From assembly GCF_900176635.1 (NCBI RefSeq), contig NZ_FXLN01000003.1, positions 310,001 to 374,000 of the forward strand: a DNA stretch of 64,000 nucleotides, in the 5' to 3' direction. The stretch is from Clostridium merdae. Its GTDB lineage: Bacteria > Bacillota > Clostridia > Oscillospirales > Acutalibacteraceae. The stretch's first letter is position 1. The number at the start of each line of letters is the position of its first letter. A program made the translations under genes and the position numbers. The notes beneath the pieces were generated by a model, which saw only the letters and a program-made list of their open reading frames with translations, searched no databases and had not been told where the DNA came from. This document shows positions 8,553 through 16,540 of this stretch, in pieces.

Positions 8553-9461
8553 ATGAAGCATGTAGAACTAAAAGGTATTATTACGCCTATACTAACTCCC
8601 ATGAATTCAGACGAATCGGTAAATACCGATGAGCTACGGAATCAAATTGAGCGACTGCTAAAGGGTGGGGTACACGGCATTTTTCCCTTTGGCACCAACG
8701 GTGAGGGCTACATACTCAACGAGGGCGAAAAGGTTGAGGTTCTTGAAGCTACCATTGATCAAGTTAAGGGTCGCGTTCCTGTGTATGCGGGCAGCGGTTG
8801 TATTTCTACCGCCGACACCATCCGCATGAGCAAAAAAGCACAAGAGCTCGGAGCTGACGTACTCTCTATCATCACCCCCAGCTTTGCTTTGGCCTCTCAA
8901 AAAGAGCTGTACGACCATTATGTAGCAATTGCAAAGCATGTGGATATTCCCATTGTACTATACAACATTCCCGCACGTACCGGCAATAAGCTGTTACCCG
9001 AAACCGTGGCTAAGCTGGCAAAGGATGTAGACGTTATTATGGGAGCTAAAGACTCTAGCGGAGACTGGGAGAACCTGCTCGCCTACATCACTTTAACCAA
9101 AGAGCTTGATAAAGATTTCCGTGTCTTGTCTGGTAACGATGCCTTAATTTTGCCTTGCCTGAAAGAGGGTGGCGCAGGCGGTATCGCAGGGTGCTCAAAC
9201 GTATATCCCCAAACCTTAGCATCTATTTACGAGTTATTCAAAGCAGGTAAGCTGGAAGAGGCCGAGTCCGCACAAGATTCAATTGCCTCTTTCCGCAGTG
9301 TATTCAAATATGGCAACCCCAACACGGTTGTGAAAAAAGCCGTTTCTCTGCTAGGCTACCCCGTAGGTGACTGCCGCCGCCCCTTCCATTACCTGTGTGA
9401 GGAAGGCATTGACGCTCTAAAAGAAGTATTAAAGGAAAATGCTGACAAAGGCATGTGCTAA
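8553..9461 (+). CDS. DapA-family class I aldolase/lyase
   Basis: 302 residues of the dihydrodipicolinate synthase/N-acetylneuraminate lyase fold. The catalytic Schiff-base lysine lies in IMGAKDSSGD and the catalytic tyrosine in YNIPARTG. The usual GTTGE motif reads GTNGEGY, so one threonine of the lysine-biosynthetic DapA is replaced. This and the catabolic setting argue against lysine synthesis and for a 2-keto acid aldolase or dehydratase role. Relatives cleave 2-keto-3-deoxy sugar acids to pyruvate and an aldehyde. It sits 22 bases after the dehydrogenase and 15 bases before the PdxA2-type gene, so all are probably co-transcribed. Confidence 0.88.
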   Translation: MKHVELKGIITPILTPMNSDESVNTDELRNQIERLLKGGVHGIFPFGTNGEGYILNEGEKVEVLEATIDQVKGRVPVYAGSGCISTADTIRMSKKAQELGADVLSIITPSFALASQKELYDHYVAIAKHVDIPIVLYNIPARTGNKLLPETVAKLAKDVDVIMGAKDSSGDWENLLAYITLTKELDKDFRVLSGNDALILPCLKEGGAGGIAGCSNVYPQTLASIYELFKAGKLEEAESAQDSIASFRSVFKYGNPNTVVKKAVSLLGYPVGDCRRPFHYLCEEGIDALKEVLKENADKGMC

Positions 9462-9476
9462 AAAGGAGAATTCACT

Positions 9477-10568
9477 ATGACGCAGTTAAGACCGATTCTT
9501 GGTATTTCAATGGGAGACCCCTATGGCAATGGGCCGGAAATCACCGTTCGCGCTCTGGCAGATGCAGCAATTTACCAGCGCTGTAAACCACTGGTCGTAG
9601 GCGACGAAACCTCCATGCGCTACGCCTTAAAAGTGGCCCGAAAGCTGCACGGCATCCATTTGGAGCTGAATGTAATTTCTTCCCCTTCGGAAGGCAAGTA
9701 CACCTACGGCACGATTGACCTAATGGATTTGGGCTTAGTTCCCGCAGATAAAATTCCCGACAGCTCTGAGTTAGAAGAACCAAAGCCCTTTGGGATAGGC
9801 GCCTGTGCATTAGGTGGCAAAGCATCATTTCAGTATGTAGTCAAGGTAATTGAGCTGGCGATGAACGGGCAAATTGACGCAACCGTTACCAACGCTCTGA
9901 GCAAGGAAGCCATTAACATGGCTGGTCACCATTACTCCGGCCACACCGAAATTTATGCCGATTACACCAAGACCCCCAAGTACAGCATGATGCTGGCTCA
10001 CGATGAGCTAAGGGTGGTTCATGTCTCTACACATGTATCTCTGCGAGATGCCTGCAACCTGGTGAAAAAAGACCGTGTGCTAGAGTGCATTCGCATTGCA
10101 AACGAGGGCTGCAAGTCACTAGGTATCAAAGAGCCCAAGATTGCAGTTGCCGGTTTGAACCCTCATTGCGGCGAAAACGGCTTGTTCGGATATGAAGAGG
10201 TTGAGGAGATTCAGCCGGCGATTAACATTGCTATGGAAGAAGGTATCTTGATTCCAGACAAGAAACCAGTTCCCGCTGATACGGTGTTCTCAAAAGCACT
10301 GGGCGGTTGGTACGATATTATTGTGGTGATGTACCACGACCAAGGTCACATTCCTCTAAAAGTAAAAGGCTTTGTGTACAATCGCGATGAAAAGCATTGG
10401 GAGGCCGTTGCCGGTATTAATGTAACACTCGGGTTGCCCATTATTCGTGCTAGCGTTGACCACGGCACCGCCTTTGGCCATGCAGGAAGCGGCCACGCAA
10501 ATGAGTTGAGCCTGATTAACGCAATGGATTATGCTATTCGTATTGCCAATGCCAAAAAGGAAGCCTAA
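9477..10568 (+). CDS. PdxA2-type 4-phospho-sugar-acid dehydrogenase
   Basis: 363 residues of the 4-hydroxythreonine-4-phosphate dehydrogenase family. The opening GISMGDPYGNGPEI corresponds to GDPAGIGPE, the zinc-site histidines are in HYSGHTEIYAD, MYHDQGHIPLK and VDHGTAFGHAG, and the length is standard. The changes in these motifs and the DUF1537 kinase in the same operon point to the PdxA2 branch. PdxA2 oxidises and decarboxylates 4-phospho-threonate or -erythronate to dihydroxyacetone phosphate, rather than making pyridoxal phosphate. No other vitamin B6 gene is nearby. A 158-base gap follows before the permease. Confidence 0.9.
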   Translation: MTQLRPILGISMGDPYGNGPEITVRALADAAIYQRCKPLVVGDETSMRYALKVARKLHGIHLELNVISSPSEGKYTYGTIDLMDLGLVPADKIPDSSELEEPKPFGIGACALGGKASFQYVVKVIELAMNGQIDATVTNALSKEAINMAGHHYSGHTEIYADYTKTPKYSMMLAHDELRVVHVSTHVSLRDACNLVKKDRVLECIRIANEGCKSLGIKEPKIAVAGLNPHCGENGLFGYEEVEEIQPAINIAMEEGILIPDKKPVPADTVFSKALGGWYDIIVVMYHDQGHIPLKVKGFVYNRDEKHWEAVAGINVTLGLPIIRASVDHGTAFGHAGSGHANELSLINAMDYAIRIANAKKEA

Positions 10569-10726
10569 AACAAAGTCTTCTTTTTCACCACAGTGGGTTG
10601 CAAGTATAAGCAGCCAACGCATTACCCTAGGGCAGCAATTCGGTATCTGCTAAAAACAATCCCGATTTTGAATAACTCGTTCCCTCCGCAAAACAGATTC
10701 AACTTAGTAGAGAGGAGCTAAAACAA

Positions 10727-12007
10727 ATGACTACCCCTATGATTATTGCCCTTGCGATTACCGTGTTCATGATTATTTTAATCATGACAGAAAAACTTCC
10801 CTTTGGTGCACCGCCTATCCTTGCGTGCCTGTTATTGGTTCTATTTGGCGTCGCCGATATTAAAACCGCTTTTGCAGGCTTTTCGAACGCCACTATTGTC
10901 ATGCTCGCCTCATTCATGGCGATTATAGCCGCCCTGCAAAAAACCAGTTTTATTGCCACCTTCAAAAACACCATGTACAACATGGCAAGCAAAGGCGGCT
11001 ATAAATCCTATGCACTGCTGGTTATGGTGGTTATGCTGGGAACCAGCCTGTTTGGCACTGGCTCCACCGCATATTACGTGCTCACTCTTGGTTTGCTCTC
11101 CGCTATTCCTTATAACCCCAAGCTGCCAACCTCAAAGATTATTATGTCTGCTGGCTTTGCAGCGAACCATCCATTAATCCCGTTAAACGTGGCCTTGCAG
11201 TATGGCATTGTGGTCGCAGTTTTGCAAAGCGCTGGTGCCGCAGTAGGCGAGGTAAATATCGTCAACTTTACGATTGTAAACTTCATTCTTTCTATGGCTT
11301 TTCTGGCATGGTGCTTGGTCGCGTACAAATCTTTGCCCGACCATCCCATCGCTGATACATCGGAAGATGCCGCAGCGCAGGGTGAGGGTATTGCCGCAAT
11401 GCCTAAATGGAAAGAATACACTACCTATTTTGCTTTCTTTGCCGCTGTTGTTGGCATGATTCTTCAAAGCAAAGTTGGCGATGCAGGCTATGTTGTTCCC
11501 GGTCTTGCCGTTGCTCTGCTGCTCGCCATCGGCGTTATGGATTTTAAAGAAATCCGTGATGCAATTTGCTCTCCTATTATTTTAATGTCTGCTGGTGTAA
11601 TTGGTGTTGCTGATGCACTTGGCAATACTGGCTTAACCGCTCTGGTTGGCGAAAGCGTAGCAAACATGCTAGGTACCAGTATTAATCCCTTCCTTTTGGT
11701 TTTTGCTTTCTGTGTTCTCACCAGTGTTTTGGCAACCCTTACTGGTTCTACTCTGGGTACCGTTTATGTATTTGCCCCTCTTGCTATTTCCACCTGCCTA
11801 AGCTTGGGATTAAACCCCACCGCAGCTGCCGTCGCCATTGTCATTTCTGGTTGGAACGGTCACTTCCTCCCCATTGACGGCATGCCCGCAATGATTATGG
11901 GCATTGGTAAATATAAGCTAACCGAGTTCTGGAGGTTCACTGTTCCCATGTACTTTATTCGCTTGTTGGCTTTGAGTGGTGGTGCCCTGTTAATGTTCCC
12001 CATGTAA
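10727..12007 (+). CDS. SLC13/DASS-type anion permease
   Basis: 426 residues, almost entirely hydrophobic, with about 10-12 predicted membrane segments in two similar halves. Typical ion-transporter superfamily features are the early LPFGAPPILACLLLVLFG, the conserved FGTGSTAYYV hairpin in the first half, and TGSTLGTVYVFAPL in the second. A soluble charged loop lies near the middle (about residues 205-225). As the only transporter in the operon it should import the acidic substrate, probably with sodium or protons. AGAGGAG precedes the ATG. Confidence 0.82.
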   Translation: MTTPMIIALAITVFMIILIMTEKLPFGAPPILACLLLVLFGVADIKTAFAGFSNATIVMLASFMAIIAALQKTSFIATFKNTMYNMASKGGYKSYALLVMVVMLGTSLFGTGSTAYYVLTLGLLSAIPYNPKLPTSKIIMSAGFAANHPLIPLNVALQYGIVVAVLQSAGAAVGEVNIVNFTIVNFILSMAFLAWCLVAYKSLPDHPIADTSEDAAAQGEGIAAMPKWKEYTTYFAFFAAVVGMILQSKVGDAGYVVPGLAVALLLAIGVMDFKEIRDAICSPIILMSAGVIGVADALGNTGLTALVGESVANMLGTSINPFLLVFAFCVLTSVLATLTGSTLGTVYVFAPLAISTCLSLGLNPTAAAVAIVISGWNGHFLPIDGMPAMIMGIGKYKLTEFWRFTVPMYFIRLLALSGGALLMFPM

Positions 12008-12180
12008 GTTACTCAAAACCAATTCCGTCCTTTTCATTATTCCATCCTGTTTAAATCCCCCCAATAGCCAGAGCGTATCACCAACTGTACCGGGGGTAAA
12101 AGCGCTTTGGAACGCACTTAAAATTTCTAAGCCATACATAAACGTATTATCTTCCAACATTCGATGAAAGAGGCATGATT

Positions 12181-12528
12181 ATGAAAAATACATTTGAACT
12201 GGAGCATATTGGCATTAACACCCCCAATGCAGAAGAAGCAGAAAAGCTTGCTGGTCTTTTAAGCATGATGTTTAACTTAGAGCCTCGCCACGGGCAAAAG
12301 TCTGAATTTGGCGGCCCTTACTTCGAGTGTATGAAGGCTCCTTTCTTGGGTGCAAATGGACATATCGCCATGCGTACTCCCAATTTAACGGCGGCCGTAG
12401 AAGAATTAAAGGAAAAAGGCTTCTCATTTAACATGGAAACCGCCGCCTATACCGAAGATGGAAAACTCAAGAACGTTTATTTAAGTGGAGAGTTTGGCGG
12501 GTTTGCCATCCATATCATGCAAAAATAA
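12181..12528 (+). CDS. VOC (glyoxalase-like) family protein
   Basis: About 115 residues forming one vicinal-oxygen-chelate module. The sequence begins MKNTFELEHIGINTPNAEEA and ends GGFAIHIMQK. The same style of domain is, as I recall, found as a C-terminal extension of some Firmicute KDPG aldolases, which links it to keto-deoxy sugar-acid metabolism. The downstream ATG at 12181 is preferred because AGAGG lies 7 bases upstream, while the ATG at 12175 is too close. It may isomerise or bind a keto-sugar-acid intermediate. It is probably the last gene of the acid-sugar operon, 173 bases after the permease, and two terminators follow. Confidence 0.8.
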   Translation: MKNTFELEHIGINTPNAEEAEKLAGLLSMMFNLEPRHGQKSEFGGPYFECMKAPFLGANGHIAMRTPNLTAAVEELKEKGFSFNMETAAYTEDGKLKNVYLSGEFGGFAIHIMQK

Positions 12529-12554
12529 TTACAAACTCCTAATCAACAAATATA

Positions 12555-12590
12555 GCAAAAGCAGCCCTTTCCCGGGGCTGCTTTTTGCAT
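12555..12590 (+). terminator. Terminator of the acid-sugar operon
   Basis: Hairpin AGCAGCCC/GGGCTGCT followed by TTTTTGC, 30 bases after the VOC gene. Confidence 0.88.
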
Positions 12591-12614
12591 AAAACTTTTT
12601 CAAACATGTTAGAT

Positions 12615-12645
12615 AAAGACCGCCGATAAATACGGCGGTCTTTTT
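12615..12645. terminator. Second, bidirectional-looking terminator
   Basis: Perfect hairpin AAAGACCGCCG/CGGCGGTCTTT with A and T runs on both sides. It can serve both the acid-sugar operon and the convergent His-rich gene. Confidence 0.85.
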
Positions 12646-12709
12646 AATCTATGCCTCTTACACTCGAGATTTAATAGCCGCATAGCAAAAGCAGACTTTA
12701 TCCATCTCC

Positions 12710-13228
12710 TTACTCGTGATGATGGTGGCTGTGGTTACAGTGACTGGAGGCAATCTGCTCCCCCTGTTCTGTTAGGGCAATACTGCCCAGCTCCAACACG
12801 GGAGTATTCCCCAAAAAGTTGGGCCTGGTAGCTCCTTCTGCCACTGTTTTGCAAAAATACTCGTAGAGTGAGCTTGTTTTATACTCCTCATAACCATATC
12901 CGCTCAGAGGAATGTCGTAGTCCAAGGTAATCAGCCCCAAGTCTTCCAGCTGTTGTAAAAAAGCGCCTGCACCTTTGACGGTATTCATGTCGTCCGTCGC
13001 CGAGCTCAGAAAAACTGGTGCCAGCGCAGTGGAAGCAAAATCTTCCTCCCTGCTATCCTTAACCGTGAACCGAGCCACCGGGAGAAAATGCCTGTGAGCA
13101 AGTTCATGGAGGAAGTCCTTTTGATTTTCCGTCACCTCAATCGGCTCGGTAGAGGTATTCGCTTCGCAGGAATGCGTATGGTTGTGGTCGTGGCCGCAAC
13201 CGCAACCGCAATGTTCATCGTGTGACAT
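12710..13228 (-). CDS. Hypothetical protein with metal-binding His/Cys-rich termini
   Basis: 172 residues. The N-terminus MSHDEHCGCGCGHDHNHTHS and the C-terminus HCNHSHHHHE are both dense in histidine, the first also in cysteine, as in metallochaperones or metal-storage tails for nickel, zinc or cobalt. The middle (about 30-155) is soluble, acidic and helical, and I do not recognise its family; a winged-helix-like fold is possible. There is no signal peptide or membrane segment. It stands alone between terminators. The composition is direct evidence for metal binding, but the metal and the role are unknown. Confidence 0.75.
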   Translation of the reverse strand: MSHDEHCGCGCGHDHNHTHSCEANTSTEPIEVTENQKDFLHELAHRHFLPVARFTVKDSREEDFASTALAPVFLSSATDDMNTVKGAGAFLQQLEDLGLITLDYDIPLSGYGYEEYKTSSLYEYFCKTVAEGATRPNFLGNTPVLELGSIALTEQGEQIASSHCNHSHHHHE

Positions 13229-13688
13229 TATGATACTCCTATCTACTTCTAATGATTTTATAAATTATAAGTTTAACTTACTTTCCAACTCCGTAAGAAT
13301 TGTTAATGAACTCCCAAAGTAAGTTGATAGAAAAAAAGATGACTCTACCTAAAGTGTATCTATAATCTCCAATCTTGCAGGAACTAAGTCTATAATGTAG
13401 TTAGCTTCCGCTATCTCAACACTAACAAATATCCAATAGTAACTGGAGTATAAGTATTTTACCATACACGGCAGGTCCTTTCAAGCAATGTCGGTTTTGC
13501 TACTGTAAGGAATAATTTGATTCGGCATTAAACAGAAACTGATAAAAAGTATTTGCAGCATTTTTATTGGAACAACACATTCTCTTAACTGAGCGATTCT
13601 AGATTGATACTAGAAATAAAACCCTCCCGAAACGAAAGCTTTCGTCTCGGGAGGGTTTCCACTTTAATACGATTGGGTAGTCTAAGAA
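13229..13688. other. Intergenic stretch with an inverted repeat
   Basis: No credible gene in 460 bases. It holds the inverted repeat AACTTACTTT (13275-13284)/AAAGTAAGTT (13316-13325) upstream of the His-rich gene, possibly an operator. The terminator of the oleate hydratase gene lies at its right end. Confidence 0.5.
13618..13660 (-). terminator. Terminator of the oleate hydratase gene
   Basis: AAACCCTCCCGA/TCGGGAGGGTTT-type hairpin with an inner GAAAGCTTTC palindrome, about 30 bases past the stop at 13689. Confidence 0.85.
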
Positions 13689-15464
13689 CTAAATTAACTG
13701 ATATTCTTTGAGCAGTTTTTCTATATCGGAGCCTGCAACTTTTTTGAGTACCTCACCGAGCACCATTTTGATTTTAGGCTCCAGCTCCATCTCCGTAATC
13801 TTTTTCCCGTCGCCTAGCTTTGCGGTGGCGTTGAGCAAATCGCGAACATCATAGGTGCTTCCCCAAACCTCAGGCACACCACGGTCAATATCCAGAAGAG
13901 TGTAAACGCTCTCCATAGCAGTTCGAACGGAGTACTCAATGGTAAAGATGGTATCCCTTGTTGTTTCTGCAAATTGGCCAAGGAATGCAAAGTTTACACT
14001 GCCTGCCGGAATGACATCTGGGCGGTCGCCTGCCTCACGGGGCATAAAGAAAGCGGTAATATAGGGCATCATGCAAGGCACAGTATTGGCGCTTTTCTCT
14101 GCCATTTCTTCAATTTCATTCTCAGGAACGCCAATGTGGTACAGCCACTCCATACAAATTTCTTTGCCGGTACAATCACGCATTGGTTTTTTCACAAAGT
14201 TGCCGGGTTTATCCGTAAATAAGGCGTAAACCCAACCAACAAGCTGACCTTTGGGCTGGCTGCGGAAATGCGGCTGACGATTAAAGGTCCAGCTTAGTAG
14301 CCAATTCGAATCCTTGGCTGTTACGATTCCGCCAGTGACTACCTTGCCACTAAAGGGATCGCGCTTGCAGATTTTCTGAATGTACGGGGGAATGCGGTCA
14401 TCAAGAGTAGTAACCGTGGCAGACATCCAATTGCTTTGCTCTGCATCATAGCAGAATTTATCCGGGTGACCAAAGGAGGGGTCTTGTGCCGCAATCTTGC
14501 GCCACATATCCCAGCCGCCGCCCTTTTTGATTTCCTTATTAAAGGAAGCGGGCGTATTTTGGTTGCCGATGGTAGAATTCTCAACACAACCGCCATTGGT
14601 GATGAATACCATATCATTTTCTGTGAGGTCAATGTGCTCCTCGCGACCGTCGTGAACAATATCAATACGGGTTGCCACTTTTTTATCTGACTTTGTATCG
14701 AATAGAATGTTTTCTACCTTTGTGCCAAAATGGAACTGAACATTGTTTGCTTCCAAATACTTTACTAGCGGCAAAATGAAAGATTCATATTGATTAAATT
14801 TTGTAAAACGAACCGCAGTAAAATCGGGCATGCCACCAATGTGGTGAATAAAGCGCTTGATATACAACTTCATCTCGAGTGCGCTGTGCCAATTTTCAAA
14901 AGCAAACATGGTGCGCCAATACAGCCAAAAATTCGAATTCAAGACTTCATCGCTGAATACTTCGGAGATACGCTTGTTATACAAAGCTTCATCCGGTGTA
15001 AAGAAGAGACGCATAATCTCTTGCATCCCTTCATTGGACAAGGTAAACTTGCCATCTGTGTGGGCATCCTCCCCACGGTTTACAGTTGCACGGGTTAATG
15101 AGCTGTTGGAGTCGTGCTTATTAAGCCAATAAAACTCATCCAAAACACTGGCGCCCTCCGTCTCCAAAGACGGGATGGAGTGAAATAAATCCCAAAGGCA
15201 CTCGTAGCGGTTGTCAATCTCACGTCCACCGCGGATGACAAACCCGGTATTATCGTATTCGTACCCATCGCAAGCACCGCCCGCGATTGTGTCCTTCTCT
15301 AAAATGTGAACTCTCTTGCCATCCATCTGTCCATCACGAATTAAAAAAGCGGCAGCGGCAAGAGATGCCAGACCTGAACCAATTAAATAGGCAGATTTAC
15401 GTTCCACACCCAGTGGTTTTTCCGGGCGTGCCAAAGACTCATAATTGCCCTTTGAATAGTACAT
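13689..15464 (-). CDS. ohyA: Oleate hydratase (myosin-cross-reactive antigen family)
   Basis: 591 residues, normal for the family. The FAD-binding motif near residue 28 reads YLIGSGLASLAAAAFLIRDG, followed by VHILEKDTIAGGACDG and the signature GFVIRGGREIDNRYECLWDL. The region around FGHPDKFCYD and the closing segment with GQFAETTRDTIFTIEYSVRT are also typical. The enzyme adds water to the cis-9 double bond of unsaturated fatty acids, giving 10-hydroxy fatty acids, and is thought to detoxify host or environmental fatty acids. It acts at the membrane surface with FAD. A TetR-type regulator gene lies upstream in the same direction and probably controls it. Confidence 0.95.
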   Translation of the reverse strand: MYYSKGNYESLARPEKPLGVERKSAYLIGSGLASLAAAAFLIRDGQMDGKRVHILEKDTIAGGACDGYEYDNTGFVIRGGREIDNRYECLWDLFHSIPSLETEGASVLDEFYWLNKHDSNSSLTRATVNRGEDAHTDGKFTLSNEGMQEIMRLFFTPDEALYNKRISEVFSDEVLNSNFWLYWRTMFAFENWHSALEMKLYIKRFIHHIGGMPDFTAVRFTKFNQYESFILPLVKYLEANNVQFHFGTKVENILFDTKSDKKVATRIDIVHDGREEHIDLTENDMVFITNGGCVENSTIGNQNTPASFNKEIKKGGGWDMWRKIAAQDPSFGHPDKFCYDAEQSNWMSATVTTLDDRIPPYIQKICKRDPFSGKVVTGGIVTAKDSNWLLSWTFNRQPHFRSQPKGQLVGWVYALFTDKPGNFVKKPMRDCTGKEICMEWLYHIGVPENEIEEMAEKSANTVPCMMPYITAFFMPREAGDRPDVIPAGSVNFAFLGQFAETTRDTIFTIEYSVRTAMESVYTLLDIDRGVPEVWGSTYDVRDLLNATAKLGDGKKITEMELEPKIKMVLGEVLKKVAGSDIEKLLKEYQLI

Positions 15465-15550
15465 AGCAATACCTCCATACTGGTTTATTTCTTACTACAA
15501 TCACCAGTATAGAGTTTTTTATATGATTCTCAATCAGCAATTAAAGGGCA

Positions 15551-15569
15551 GTGATAAAAATCCCATCAC
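15551..15569. promoter_or_regulatory. Possible TetR operator upstream of oleate hydratase
   Basis: Inverted repeat GTGAT-N9-ATCAC in the 150-base gap between the TetR gene and the hydratase. Only the position and the symmetry support it. Confidence 0.3.
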
Positions 15570-15617
15570 GAATTCAAAACTGACTAATTTTTTATCATTT
15601 TTGATTTTTTGATAATT

Positions 15618-16172
15618 TTAATGTTGATATTTTTCCAAAGCTCGCGTTACATCGCCTTGAATGAGGATGCTTAGGCGGTCTATTATCACCTGTGGGTCTT
15701 CCCGCATATCTTTTTTAATCCATTGAATTAACAACCCAACAAAGGCATAGTTGTAGAAGCTGGCAATAAAATCTTTATCCTCTTGCGAAACATTCATGCC
15801 CGCTGCCTTTTCTTCAATTACACCAATGAGAAGATCGTACGTAATGGCATAAAAATAGTCTTCCATTTTTTCGCGACTAACGGAATGGTATACATTTGTA
15901 ATGAAGGGTTTGTTCGCAAGAACCAGTTGGAAGGTTTGTAAAAATCCCTGCTGCCAAGTCTCATATGTTTTTTTACCATTGATGGCTCTTGCTGTTTCTT
16001 CGACACAAATCCACTCAATTAAATCATAAATATCTTTGAAATGATAATAAAAGGTCATTCGGTTGATGCCGCAATCCTTTGCGATGTCGGACACAGTGAT
16101 TTTGCTCAGCGGTTTTTGCAGTAAAAGGTGCTTGAGCGAGTCCTCCAAAGCGCGCTTTGTTATTTGGGACAT
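15618..16172 (-). CDS. TetR/AcrR family transcriptional regulator
   Basis: 184 residues. The N-terminal helix-turn-helix is clear: ALEDSLKHLLLQKPLSKITV, then SDIAKDCGINRMTFYYHFKD. The C-terminal helical domain (about 70-184) resembles the DhaS-like TetR ligand domain, with conserved SFYNYAFVGLLIQWI. It is predicted to repress nearby genes and release DNA on binding a small molecule. It lies 153 bases upstream of the oleate hydratase gene in the same direction, so a fatty-acid-responsive role is likely but not shown. Confidence 0.88.
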   Translation of the reverse strand: MSQITKRALEDSLKHLLLQKPLSKITVSDIAKDCGINRMTFYYHFKDIYDLIEWICVEETARAINGKKTYETWQQGFLQTFQLVLANKPFITNVYHSVSREKMEDYFYAITYDLLIGVIEEKAAGMNVSQEDKDFIASFYNYAFVGLLIQWIKKDMREDPQVIIDRLSILIQGDVTRALEKYQH

Positions 16173-16446
16173 TTGGGTGCCTCCCTTCTTTACCTAAAAT
16201 CAATTTTGAATTAAAGATATTAAAGCACAATTTCGTCTTGTTTTAAACCAGATTTCAAAAACTTTACGCTGTATTTAGGTACTGTATCTCTTTTAATCTC
16301 TTTAGCAATCAACTTCATATCTATGCATCTCTCGTACAGTATTTGAAGCTTTCTTTTATTTATGTGGCGAATCGCAGTACGCCAGCTCGGTTTTTTTCGA
16401 ACTGGGTGCTTCCACTTTTACTCCATATGATTGCCGAAAAAAAGAA

Positions 16447-16490
16447 GCAAAAAGCCCCAAAACGGAGTAGCGTTTCGGGGCTTTTTGCTC
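16447..16490 (-). terminator. Terminator of the aconitase gene
   Basis: Long hairpin GCAAAAAGCCCC/GGGGCTTTTTGC with an inner AACG/CGTT pairing and T runs on both sides, 50 bases past the aconitase stop. It can also serve plus-strand transcripts. The rest of the 368-base gap 16173-16540 holds nothing I recognise. Confidence 0.85.
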
Positions 16491-16540
16491 TATTTGAGGT
16501 TAAACTTATGCTTTTTCTAAATTGAAAGCATTGAGGGGGA

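Noticed and set aside
8553..9461. Lysine biosynthesis gene dapA
   Set aside because: The catalytic Schiff-base lysine is present, but the GTTGE motif is altered and the operon is catabolic.
9477..10568. Vitamin B6 biosynthesis gene pdxA
   Set aside because: Motif changes and the kinase partner in the same operon point to the PdxA2 catabolic branch.
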